A DNA stretch of 64,000 bases from Alistipes onderdonkii (GTDB lineage Bacteria; Bacteroidota; Bacteroidia; Bacteroidales; Rikenellaceae): NCBI RefSeq assembly GCF_025145285.1, contig NZ_CP102251.1:1674001-1738000 (forward strand), in the 5' to 3' direction. Below the pieces are notes generated by a model. It was given only the letters and a program-made list of their open reading frames with translations. It had not been told where the DNA came from and did no database searches. A program made the position numbers and the translations under genes. This document shows positions 17,513-24,942 of the stretch, one piece after another (positions within the stretch are counted from its first letter, which is position 1; every line of letters starts with the position of its first letter).

Positions 17513-18388
17513 TCAGATGCCTTTGAAGCGTTTGGCGTCTTCGGCGTAGGCGCGTTGGTTCGCCGTCCGTACCGTATCGCCGTACGACGGGTCTTCGCGC
17601 GGTTTGGTGCAGGTGGGCGAGGCGTTCTGCTGCGCCTGCCGTATGGCCGTGGCCGAGCGGCGCAGCAACTCCTGCCGTTCTCCCGCGGTGAGCAGTACAT
17701 TGCGGTCGGCGGGAAGCTCCTCGCGGCGGTTGAGCCCGATGCCTGCGAGCAGCCGCTCCCAGCCGCGGGCGATATTCCCCGCCAGCGAGGGTGCCGTGCG
17801 TTCCCCGTTGTCGGTCACCGTGTCGGCGAGCCCTGCTGCGACGGCCTCTTCGGGCGATAGCCAGCGGCCGTTGCCGTTGTTTTCGGCCATCAGCGCCTCG
17901 AACTCCCCGGCCGGGCGGCCGGAACGGGCGGCATAGACCGCGGCGATGCGCGTGTCGGTCTGGCGGAGCAGGTCGAGTTTTCCCGCTATCTCTGCGGCGT
18001 TGCCTTCGGCGGCACAGATGGCCGTGTGGATCAGGTAGAGGGCGTTGGCCGAGATTTCGCGGCAGCCGGGCGATGCGGCCTGTGCGATGATCGTCGCCGC
18101 CGAGGCCGTGTAACCGTAACAGCGGGTGGTGATGTGCGCATCGAGCGAGCGCAGCGCGTCGTGGATCAGGAGTGCGTCGTTGACGTCGCCGCCCGTCGAG
18201 CGGATGTCGACCACGATCTGCGGGGCGTCGATCCCGGCGATGCGCCGCACCGTGTCGCGGAACTTCTCGTAGGTTGCGACGCGCGCTTCGGGCTGGTCGA
18301 ACTGCCACTCTTCCGGTACGCCGATGGTGCCTTCGATCTCGATGCGGCAGACGCCGGCGCTGTTTTTGATTTGGATTTCCGATTTCAT
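17513..18388 (-). CDS. ClpP-like phage head maturation protease with C-terminal extension
   Basis: A 291-residue protein with an N-terminal ClpP/S14-type serine protease domain. The motif DIRSTGGDVNDALLI lies at about 61-75, the probable nucleophile is Ser96 in GYTASAAT, and the probable histidine is His121 in ALYLIHTAI. Such proteases process scaffold and capsid during head assembly. Residues 200-291 form a polar, Gln/Arg-rich helical tail that could be the scaffold part, as in protease-scaffold fusions. It precedes the capsid-like gene by 42 bases. The catalytic residues appear intact, so the gene is not obviously decayed. Confidence 0.85.
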   Translation of the reverse strand: MKSEIQIKNSAGVCRIEIEGTIGVPEEWQFDQPEARVATYEKFRDTVRRIAGIDAPQIVVDIRSTGGDVNDALLIHDALRSLDAHITTRCYGYTASAATIIAQAASPGCREISANALYLIHTAICAAEGNAAEIAGKLDLLRQTDTRIAAVYAARSGRPAGEFEALMAENNGNGRWLSPEEAVAAGLADTVTDNGERTAPSLAGNIARGWERLLAGIGLNRREELPADRNVLLTAGERQELLRRSATAIRQAQQNASPTCTKPREDPSYGDTVRTANQRAYAEDAKRFKGI

Positions 18389-18391
18389 GTT

Positions 18392-18655
18392 TCAGGATTT
18401 GTACGTGTTGTAATAGTAGCTGCGCACCTTTTCGTAGGAGCAGCAGAATTCGTCGGCCGTGACGTGCATGGCCTCGCAGCGGGGTACGCCTTCCTCCGCC
18501 AGCCGGTCGACCCGTGCCCGTACGGCCCGCTGTTCGCAGGCCCGCAGGTTGACCAGTCCCAATCCGAACAGCCGTTCGACGGCCTGTTCCCCTTCCAGGC
18601 CGCCTATTACGTCGAGCAACACTTCGGCGAGCCGTTTTTCGTGCCGTGTCATCAT
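18392..18655 (-). CDS. Small phage-associated helical protein, function unknown
   Basis: An 87-residue, Cys-containing, probably all-helical protein with the motif ADEFCCSYEKVRSYYY near the C-terminus. Similar short proteins occur in Bacteroidetes prophages, but I cannot name a function. The pattern of short helices and basic residues could be a DNA-binding or tail-assembly protein. Its ATG overlaps the stop of the upstream tail-like gene in ATGATGA, and its stop lies three bases before the protease ATG. This tight coupling marks it as a genuine member of the operon. Confidence 0.65.
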   Translation of the reverse strand: MMTRHEKRLAEVLLDVIGGLEGEQAVERLFGLGLVNLRACEQRAVRARVDRLAEEGVPRCEAMHVTADEFCCSYEKVRSYYYNTYKS

Positions 18656-21012
18656 CCTTCGCTCAGGCGTGTGAAGGTGCATCTGGCCGATGCCGCCTGC
18701 GGGTCGTAGCTTTCGATAGCATGGAGCGTGGCGCGGATTTCCTCGCCCCCGGTGTCGAGCCGGAATACCGAACGCAGGTCGGGCATCCCGGTGCCGGGCG
18801 TGAAGAGGCTTTCGAATTCGTGCGGCGCGAGCCGCAGCGAGAGGGTGATGCGCTGGCAGGTGGCTTCCTGTGCTGCCTGGCGGTCGTAGCGATGGTGCAG
18901 GCCGCGGATGCCGTCGCGGTCTTCGAAACAGAGCGTGAAGCCCTCCGTCGCTGCGTCCCCCGTGAAGTGGAATGCCGCGAGCGGGTATTCCGCCAGCCCC
19001 GACGGATACCCCCAGCGTTCGCCCGCGGGCAGCGGGTGCAGCCCGGCGAAGCGCACGATACGGGGCGTGAAGTTGGTGCCGTCCTCCTGCACGTCATCCC
19101 GGTCGCCGACCTGCATGATCTGCGCCGAGGGGGCGTTGGCATAGTGCCCTGCCTCGCTGAGCGTGGGCCGGAAGAGGGGGTTGCGCAATACTTGGTCGCC
19201 CTCTCGTGCGGCATAGGAATCGGTGCGGACGCTCCACTCCCCGAAGGGGCTCCCGGCTCCGGCATTGAAACGGTTCACGGCGCCGTCGCCTTCCTGGTAT
19301 CCCCATGTGCGGCTTTCGTGGATTTCGGGGGCGATGTCGGCCAGCACCACAGGCTGCGAGAAATCGCTTCTGTCGCGCCAGTCGGCCGTGGTTCCGCTGC
19401 CGAAAAATTCGTCGGCGGGTTCGATGCGTACGGTCTTGGTCTCCTCCTCGGTGTGGAACCTCAGGTTGAAGAGGTGTTGCAGCGCTTCGAGCAGTGCCGA
19501 CTGCCGGATAGGATGCCGGGCGACGTCGGCGAAAGTGATTGCGGAGCCGTAGCCCGGTGCCGACGAGAACCGCGGTCGGAGTGAACACTCCTTGTGGAGC
19601 GTAAGCGACATTCCCTCCTCTGCGCCGTAGAAATAAATCCGGTCGAAGAATTTGGGCGATGCGGGGGCGATGCGTTCCGGGGCGGTTCGTACCCGCAGCT
19701 CGACGGTCGTCCGTCCCGATTCGGTGACGTATCCGTCGTACAGCGCCCAGTCGCCCGCATAGCGTACCCAGCGGGTGCCGCTGCGGATGAGCAACACGGG
19801 GTCGGCGACGGTGCCCGAGGCCGGGGTCGTGACCTGCGCCGTGCGCGCCGAAAACTCCGTCCAGAGAGCCTCTGCCACTCCATCCTTCGTGTAGGCCAGG
19901 CGGTACTGCGCCCCGTCGGTGTGGTCGAACACGATAGCCAGGTAACGGTGCCCGGGGGAGATGTCCGGCCGGTGGTCTTCATATCGGTTCGCCAGCGTGA
20001 AGGGCATGTCGGCGCCCGTCCCGAGGTAAACCGAGTCGAATCCCCGGAGCCGCTCACGCGTCAGGATACGGTGGTCGGTGGTGTATTTCAGGTAGTATTC
20101 GAAGCCCGCACTCACTTCGGTCGTGGGGGTGAAGACGATGCGCCCCTTGTCGAACCCGAAGCAGTTGCCGTTGTTGCAAAGTTCGGGAATCGGCTCCCCG
20201 TCGGTGTCGAGCGTCTGCGGCGTGGCCGTTTCGACGATGTTGCCCACGCTGTTGGCCGTTGTGGTCGGGTTGGCCGACACCCGCCCCAGGTGGTTGCCCT
20301 GTGCGGTGGCCGGAGCCAGCCTGCGGGCGTAGAAGCCCATCCGCGCAGCAAGCGCCGCCGTGTCGCGCGACGGGTAGGCACCGCTCATGTAAAGCGAGCG
20401 GAACTCCGGACTGCCCGTGAAATTGCTTTCGATGCGGTAGCCGGCCTCTGCGAAGATCGTCTCGACGAGCGTCGCCACGTGCAGGAAGGGATGGTAGTCG
20501 TCCACCGAGAGGATCCTTTCGGCCGGCAGCAGATCCGACGGGCTGTTCTGTTGCGGGTATTCGTCGCGGCGGATCGGGAAAAACTTTACGGGCGAATCGT
20601 CCGTCCAGCTGGCCGAGACGGTCGACGGGAGCAGGCGCGCATGATAATCGATGCCCAGGGCGCTGAACATCCGCCAGGCGGCATTTTTCGCCCAGCGGGC
20701 ACCGCCTTCGCGGATTTCGATCCGGTACCCCTCGCCCGAAGCTTCGAGCAGCCGTACCGTCCCGGACAGTAACTTTGCCCCTTCGGCCGAGAGCACAGCC
20801 CTGTGGAGCGAGGCGTTGAACCGCCCTGCGGTATGCGGGTCGCGGGCGAATCCCAGAAGCGCTTCGTTACGGGGCGTCGCGGGGAGCGTGAGCTCCTGCG
20901 ACCTGCCTTCCCGTGCGGCTTCCACGTCCGCGAGTTCCGCGGCGGCGTAACCCCCGACGGCGATGGGCTCCCCGGCCAGGTCACAGGGCTTCGAGTCGAT
21001 CGTCAGTTCCAT
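18652..21012 (-). CDS. Large phage tail-hub/baseplate-like protein
   Basis: A 786-residue protein, the largest in the cassette. Its N-terminus (MELTIDSKPCDLAG, then TLPATPRNEALLGFA) fits a pattern I associate with tail-hub-like proteins of Bacteroidetes phages: a short beta strand, a DLxG turn and an LPxTxxN segment. The remainder is beta-rich with no membrane or catalytic motif visible. No coiled coil long enough for a tape measure is present. It overlaps the upstream gene by ten bases and the next gene by four. The role is inferred from pattern and context. Confidence 0.6.
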   Translation of the reverse strand: MELTIDSKPCDLAGEPIAVGGYAAAELADVEAAREGRSQELTLPATPRNEALLGFARDPHTAGRFNASLHRAVLSAEGAKLLSGTVRLLEASGEGYRIEIREGGARWAKNAAWRMFSALGIDYHARLLPSTVSASWTDDSPVKFFPIRRDEYPQQNSPSDLLPAERILSVDDYHPFLHVATLVETIFAEAGYRIESNFTGSPEFRSLYMSGAYPSRDTAALAARMGFYARRLAPATAQGNHLGRVSANPTTTANSVGNIVETATPQTLDTDGEPIPELCNNGNCFGFDKGRIVFTPTTEVSAGFEYYLKYTTDHRILTRERLRGFDSVYLGTGADMPFTLANRYEDHRPDISPGHRYLAIVFDHTDGAQYRLAYTKDGVAEALWTEFSARTAQVTTPASGTVADPVLLIRSGTRWVRYAGDWALYDGYVTESGRTTVELRVRTAPERIAPASPKFFDRIYFYGAEEGMSLTLHKECSLRPRFSSAPGYGSAITFADVARHPIRQSALLEALQHLFNLRFHTEEETKTVRIEPADEFFGSGTTADWRDRSDFSQPVVLADIAPEIHESRTWGYQEGDGAVNRFNAGAGSPFGEWSVRTDSYAAREGDQVLRNPLFRPTLSEAGHYANAPSAQIMQVGDRDDVQEDGTNFTPRIVRFAGLHPLPAGERWGYPSGLAEYPLAAFHFTGDAATEGFTLCFEDRDGIRGLHHRYDRQAAQEATCQRITLSLRLAPHEFESLFTPGTGMPDLRSVFRLDTGGEEIRATLHAIESYDPQAASARCTFTRLSEG

Positions 21013-21980
21013 GGCATCCCGGTTTTACGTTTGGGACGGATTTCGATTTCGAGGCAGGTCACGGCGCCATGCCGGTGCAGGACGCTCTTTTCCGTAACGA
21101 CGTCGACCGCCGTGTAGCCGTCGTCCCCCGCCAGCCAGACGTCGGGCGAGGTCAGGACTTCGGAAAGCCCTTCGAGGGCCGCCCGGGGTTCGTAGGCCGA
21201 CACGAGCACCGTCCGCCGTTCGGTACGGGTTCGGGCGACCAGATGCCCTTCGGCTCCGTATGCCCGTTGCCTGGTTGTTTCGACGGACTCCGACTTTTCG
21301 ATCGGGAAGGTGTAATGTTCGATCCCTCCCGCGCTGCTGCGCCAGGCCAGCCGCCGGGCTCCGGAGAATGCGGGGATGACCGTGTAGGCGACCGAGCCGC
21401 AGGCTCCGGCGTCTACGGCCAGGGTTTCGGCTTCGGGAAAGTCGCGCGTGTCGAGCCGGAAGACATGCAACCCTCCCGTGGCCGTGCGGTAGCTTTCGGC
21501 GGTCGCGGTCGTCCCGGCCTGTGCCGTGACGGTCACCGTGACGGCTTCGTCCGAGAAGAGCGTCAGCTCGTCGCACTCGCCGTGCGAGATCAGGCGGACG
21601 AGCGGCATCGAGGTCAGCAGGGCGGGTGCTGTTACGTTTGTCCGGCAGGGGAGGAACGTTCGCAGCGGGGAGTGGACGCTCGGAGCCGTCCCGGCCGCTT
21701 GTGCCGTTTGGGCCTCGATGTAGGCTGCTACACTACGTCCGTCTGCCATGTGGAATCCCGTGCTTCCGGTCGTCGGAACGAACGCGACGGCGCGCCGCAG
21801 GTAGGGGGCGGCATCGAACGAGGCGGACGTGACTCCGGCGAAGCGTTTGGCGCCGATCAGCGTGCCGTTTCCCGCATCCGCGATGCGCAGGTCGAGGGTG
21901 GCGGTTTCCGGCGTGGTGACGGTGTAACGGAGTTCCCCGCCGAGCGGGGCGTACTCCGGCGGAATTTGTGTGAATGTCAT
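21003..21980 (-). CDS. Phage tail-tip-like protein, function uncertain
   Basis: A 325-residue beta-rich protein. A segment near residue 215 (AWRSSAGGIEHYTFPI) matches a WxxxxGGxxxxxF pattern that I recall from distal-tail-like proteins of Bacteroidetes phages. No signal peptide is present. An in-frame ATG at 22127 would add 49 Arg/Thr-rich residues and overlap the previous gene; the ATG at 21978-21980 (MTFTQIPP) gives a more normal protein. The region 21981-22117 then holds no gene. The assignment is by context and is tentative. Confidence 0.55.
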   Translation of the reverse strand: MTFTQIPPEYAPLGGELRYTVTTPETATLDLRIADAGNGTLIGAKRFAGVTSASFDAAPYLRRAVAFVPTTGSTGFHMADGRSVAAYIEAQTAQAAGTAPSVHSPLRTFLPCRTNVTAPALLTSMPLVRLISHGECDELTLFSDEAVTVTVTAQAGTTATAESYRTATGGLHVFRLDTRDFPEAETLAVDAGACGSVAYTVIPAFSGARRLAWRSSAGGIEHYTFPIEKSESVETTRQRAYGAEGHLVARTRTERRTVLVSAYEPRAALEGLSEVLTSPDVWLAGDDGYTAVDVVTEKSVLHRHGAVTCLEIEIRPKRKTGMPWN

Positions 21981-22117
21981 TTGGATAGATGTTTGGGGTG
22001 TTGTTGCGGCGGATTGCACGACGTTGCCCGTTGCCGTCCGCAGCGTGCCGGCCGTTCTGTTGCGTGCCCGTAACCCGGGCGGGGTTGCGGCCGTGCGGAC
22101 GGCGACGGTGCGCCATG

Positions 22118-22522
22118 CTAAAACCACGTTACGATGCGGGCGGTGGCGGTTTGCGAAATTTCGCCGTGCGGGGTGAGCGAGAAAGAGCGCGGGCGGACGG
22201 AGAGCCCTTCGACGGCGAGAATGCGTTCGTCGAGCGAGAGCTCCGCGAAGATCTCGATCATCTGTGCCTCCATTTCGGCCAGTGCCGTGCGCCGCTCCGC
22301 AGGGGAGATGCGTGCTCCGGGGCGGAGCAGGTGCAGCGTCATGTCATAGGTCGCCCGTCCGTGAGTGCGCCCTTCGACGGCGTGCAGTTCCGGGGGTGCC
22401 AGCCATGCCGCGGGGTAATTCCGCACGGTGTGGCCCATGTCGTCCTCCGGCCCGGTGTAGAAGGTGTAACCCCGTTGTGCCGTGAGCTTTTCCGCCGCAC
22501 CCTCGAGGTGGGTGCGATTCAT
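22118..22522 (-). CDS. First gene of phage cassette, neck/tail-completion-like protein
   Basis: A 134-residue protein starting MNRTHLEGAAEKL. It is globular and mixed alpha/beta, with the segment RATYDMTLHLLRPGARISPAERR that resembles tail-terminator or neck proteins in size and pattern. It is the promoter-proximal gene of the cassette. The frame remains open for 52 codons upstream, but that part crosses the leader and the promoter-like element at 22647-22654, so it is not used. Function is inferred only from size and neighbours. Confidence 0.5.
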   Translation of the reverse strand: MNRTHLEGAAEKLTAQRGYTFYTGPEDDMGHTVRNYPAAWLAPPELHAVEGRTHGRATYDMTLHLLRPGARISPAERRTALAEMEAQMIEIFAELSLDERILAVEGLSVRPRSFSLTPHGEISQTATARIVTWF

Positions 22523-22612
22523 TGTTGATAAACAGGTTGAAAGGTTGTTGAAAAACGAAAATAACAATTCGTAAACGACTGGCAATGAGTTCTGTCCTGA
22601 TGTCGATAACTT

Positions 22613-22647
22613 GTGCACTGTGCACCGTGCGGTGTGAATTGTGTGGC
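22613..22647 (-). repeat. Five imperfect GTG-phased heptads in the phage-cassette leader
   Basis: Read on the plus strand, GTGCACT, GTGCACC, GTGCGGT, GTGAATT and GTGTGGC follow each other directly. All begin with GTG at a 7-base period. They lie between the predicted promoter and the first gene of the cassette. They may be a protein-binding array or chance low-complexity sequence. Confidence 0.4.
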
Positions 22648-22679
22648 AAATATACGACGGCGTATACCCCCTTGTCAAG
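22647..22679 (-). promoter_or_regulatory. Promoter of the phage cassette with overlapping palindrome
   Basis: On the minus strand TATATTTG (22647-22654) is a perfect -7 element, with TTG about 21 bases upstream. A palindrome TATACG-ACGG-CGTATA (22651-22666) overlaps the -7 element and the spacer, the place where a repressor would act. The distance to the first gene is about 120 bases. Confidence 0.55.
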
Positions 22680-22702
22680 AGGTGAAAGCACTTTTTCTAA
22701 AA

Positions 22703-22737
22703 TTTGTGGAAAAACTCCCGAATTTTGATTACCTTTG
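22703..22737 (+). promoter_or_regulatory. Promoter for mqnA
   Basis: TACCTTTG (22730-22737) matches TAnnTTTG and lies 33 bases before the mqnA ATG. TTTG at 22703-22706 could be the -33 element, with a rather long 23-base spacer. Confidence 0.6.
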
Positions 22738-22770
22738 CAACATCGAACCAACAGTTTTATACCCTTATGG

Positions 22771-23544
22771 ATGATGGTCATAGTTCCACGTATAGCGGCC
22801 GTGTCGTATCTCAATACGATACCGTTCATCTATGGTATCGAGCACGAAGGTAACCTCCGTGCCGAACTGCTGTTGTCTCCGCCTTCCCTCTGTGCAAAGA
22901 ATTTCGCCGAACACAAAGCCGACATCGCACTGGTGCCGGCCGCAGCCGTGCCGTCGCTGGCGGATGCGCAGGTAGTGACCGAGTACTGCATCGGAGCCGC
23001 CGGCCCCGTGCGGACGGTGGTGCTCCTGAGCAACGAGCCGATCGAAAAGGCGCGCCGCGTATTCCTCGATGCCCATTCGCTCACGTCGGTGCAACTGGCC
23101 GGCTACCTGCTTGCAAAGCACTGGAAAGTCACCCCCGAATACTATACGCTCGAAGATTATGCGCAGCTGGGACACGCCCTGCCGGGCGATGCCTTCCTGC
23201 TGATCGGCGACAAGGTCTTCGACCACGAAGGACGTTTCGCATACTCGTACGACCTGGCCGCCGAGTGGAAAAAGGTTACGCGGCTGCCTTTTGCGTTCGC
23301 CGTCTGGGTCGCCCGCAAGGGTACCGACCCCGACCTCACGGAGGGGTTGCAGCATGCGCTGACTTTCGGTATCGAGCACACCTACGAGGCCATTCTCGAA
23401 CATGGTTTCGACAACAAACCGTACGATGCGTATGCCTACCTTACGCAGAATATCGACTATATTTTCGACAATCAGAAGCATAAAGCGCTGCAAAAGTTCT
23501 GGGACTCGGGTATCAAGGTAACCCCGAGGGCCAATCCCGGCTGA
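22771..23544 (+). CDS. mqnA: Chorismate dehydratase MqnA (futalosine menaquinone pathway)
   Basis: A 257-residue periplasmic-binding-protein-like enzyme of the MqnA/MqnD family. MqnA dehydrates chorismate to 3-enolpyruvoyl-benzoate, the first step of the futalosine route to menaquinone. Family segments visible are RIAAVSYLNTIPF at the N-terminus, DIALVPAAAVPSL near residue 55, and a final FWDSGIKVT. The gene is monocistronic with its own promoter and is separated from the phage cassette by divergent regulatory sequence. The ATG at 22771 is used; an adjacent ATG at 22774 is equally possible. Confidence 0.9.
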   Translation: MMVIVPRIAAVSYLNTIPFIYGIEHEGNLRAELLLSPPSLCAKNFAEHKADIALVPAAAVPSLADAQVVTEYCIGAAGPVRTVVLLSNEPIEKARRVFLDAHSLTSVQLAGYLLAKHWKVTPEYYTLEDYAQLGHALPGDAFLLIGDKVFDHEGRFAYSYDLAAEWKKVTRLPFAFAVWVARKGTDPDLTEGLQHALTFGIEHTYEAILEHGFDNKPYDAYAYLTQNIDYIFDNQKHKALQKFWDSGIKVTPRANPG

Positions 23545-23590
23545 AGAGCTTAGCGGACAGCCGATCCGCCTCTCTGCCGAACAGGATTTT

Positions 23591-23607
23591 TAACTTTAAG
23601 AAGGAGA
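23591..23607 (+). promoter_or_regulatory. corA leader: -7-like TAACTTTA and a Shine-Dalgarno sequence
   Basis: TAACTTTA (23591-23598) is one base from TAnnTTTG, and AAGGAG follows about 8 bases before the corA ATG. A purine-rich Shine-Dalgarno sequence is uncommon in this window. If the -7 element is real, the 5' leader would be very short and start near the ribosome site. Confidence 0.45.
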
Positions 23608-23614
23608 GCGTTTT

Positions 23615-24598
23615 ATGATTACAATTTACCTCAAGCAGTACAACAAGATTATCCGGAATGCCGACACGAAGCTCTTCGACGAGCTGGGTTACGACGACAT
23701 TCTGTGGATCGACATGCTTCTGCCGACCATTAAGGAGCAGAAGGCCGTCGAGAATTTCATGGAGATCAGCCTCCAGACCAAACAGCAGGTCGAGGAGATC
23801 GAGTCCACGTCGAAATATTCGGAGAACGAGAATGCCATCATATCCAACTCTAACTTCTTCGTGCCGACGGGCGATACGTTCATCGTCGAACCCGTGTCGT
23901 TCATCATCTCCAACGAGGGTGTGCTGGTTTCGGTGCGCAGCGCCGAGTTCCGTACCTTCCGTGAAACGGAAAAACGTCTTCAGATGAACTACCGCAGCTA
24001 TTCGACGGGCTACCACCTTTTCATTTCGCTGCTCGAGGTGCGCATCGATTTCGACGCCGACCTGGTGGAGCTGATCGCCAAGCAGGTCGCGGCGCTCTCG
24101 AAGGACATCAACTCCGAGGACTCGATCGACAAGGCCGTCCTGCACCGCATCAGCGCCCTGCAGGAGAGTACGATGTCGCTGCGCGAGAATATCTTCGACC
24201 GCCAGCGCGTGTTGTCGGGCATCCTGCGCTCCGAGCGCTTCCCGAACGATATCTACCCCCGCCTGCAGCTGATGATCAAGGACGTCAACTCGCTGATCAA
24301 CCATGCCGATTTCAGCTTCCAGCGACTGGACTATATCCAGGACGCCGCGCTGGGTCTTATCAACATCGAGCAGAATGAGATCGTCAAAATTTTCTCCGTG
24401 GCCGCGGTGATCTTCATGCCCGCGACGCTTATCGCGTCGATCTATGGCATGAACTTCAAATTCATGCCCGAGTTAGACTGGACGCTGACGCTCGGAAACG
24501 GCTGGAACATCCCCCTGGGCTATATCTTTGCCATCGGCCTGATGATCTTCTGCTCGGCGCTGACCATCTGGTATTTCAAATACAAAAAGTGGCTGTAA
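23615..24598 (+). CDS. corA: CorA-family magnesium/cobalt transporter
   Basis: A 327-residue CorA channel protein. The large N-terminal cytoplasmic domain (1-260) is mixed alpha/beta with long helices. Two membrane helices follow at about 265-285 and 300-320, with the signature YGMNF between them (IYGMNFKFMPELDW). CorA pentamers import Mg2+ (and Co2+) across the inner membrane. The short basic C-terminal tail (KYKKWL) is typical. The gene stands alone, after mqnA and before a 340-base non-coding stretch. Confidence 0.95.
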   Translation: MITIYLKQYNKIIRNADTKLFDELGYDDILWIDMLLPTIKEQKAVENFMEISLQTKQQVEEIESTSKYSENENAIISNSNFFVPTGDTFIVEPVSFIISNEGVLVSVRSAEFRTFRETEKRLQMNYRSYSTGYHLFISLLEVRIDFDADLVELIAKQVAALSKDINSEDSIDKAVLHRISALQESTMSLRENIFDRQRVLSGILRSERFPNDIYPRLQLMIKDVNSLINHADFSFQRLDYIQDAALGLINIEQNEIVKIFSVAAVIFMPATLIASIYGMNFKFMPELDWTLTLGNGWNIPLGYIFAIGLMIFCSALTIWYFKYKKWL

Positions 24599-24942
24599 TA
24601 CGGCTGGCCGGAGCGCTGTCCTCGTAATCGGTACGGCCGGAGTTCCAGTGGTTTTTTCGGTGGTTTCTTGCGGGAATGCTGCCGGCATTCCATGCTTGGT
24701 ATTTCATTCCGGCATCCAGCTTCTTCCCTTCCCTCCTCTCGGCTCCGGTTCCCTTTTCCGTTTCCGGAGGCTCGCTTTTTCAGCCCTTTTCGCCCCTTCC
24801 GTTTTCCTCCTCGCGCATCCGTTTTCCGGCGCTCCCCGTTCCACGCTTTCCCGCTCGGGTTTTCTCTTCTTTCTTAAGAAAGAAAGAGAATGTGGCCTTT
24901 TCCCCGCAAATTTCGTATATTTGCAGGCTATAAGTTGTGTCC
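24599..24942. other. Non-coding region with polypyrimidine tract and AT hairpin
   Basis: No gene was recognised in these 344 bases. A GGAATGC/GCATTCC hairpin (about 24672-24690) may end corA transcription. Positions about 24718-24875 are strongly C/T-rich on the plus strand and repeat a TTCCGTTTTCC-like motif three times. A near-perfect AT-rich hairpin (TCTCTTCTTTCTT/AAGAAAGAAAGAGA, about 24863-24889) precedes the flippase promoter. Confidence 0.6.
24916..24923 (+). promoter_or_regulatory. -7 element for the flippase-led operon
   Basis: TATATTTG matches the -7 consensus and lies 19 bases before the ATG at 24943. It supports that ATG over a GTG at 24937. No clear -33 element was seen. Confidence 0.6.

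Larger units (their letters stand above)
13398..22522 (-). mobile_element. Phage-derived structural gene cassette lacking packaging and integration genes
   Basis: Eleven minus-strand genes with overlapping or nearly abutting ends form one apparent transcript. They encode, in order, a neck/tail-like protein, two further tail-like proteins, a small protein, a ClpP-type head protease, a capsid-like protein, a small unknown protein, a portal, a connector-like protein, a holin and a lysin. No large terminase, tape measure, tail tube, integrase, repressor or replication gene is seen. The flanks are comEC and mqnA. Base composition looks like the host's. No direct-repeat attachment sites were recognised. 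Confidence 0.75.

Noticed and set aside
21981..22117. An N-terminal extension of the tail-tip-like protein or a small separate gene
   Set aside because: The translated residues are Arg/Thr-biased with no pattern, so the internal ATG at 21980 is preferred and the segment is left unassigned.
22613..22647. Heptad repeats considered as a CRISPR or iteron array
   Set aside because: Units are only 7 bases with no spacers, and no cas or replication gene is nearby.
22674..22679. A TTGACA-like -35 box in the phage-cassette promoter
   Set aside because: Bacteroidetes sigma factors do not use the TTGACA/TATAAT pair, and the TATATTTG element explains the promoter better.
22523..22720. TTGTTGATAA- and TGTGGAAAA-like sequences considered as DnaA boxes or an origin
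   Set aside because: None matches TTATNCACA closely, and no replication genes such as dnaA or dnaN adjoin.
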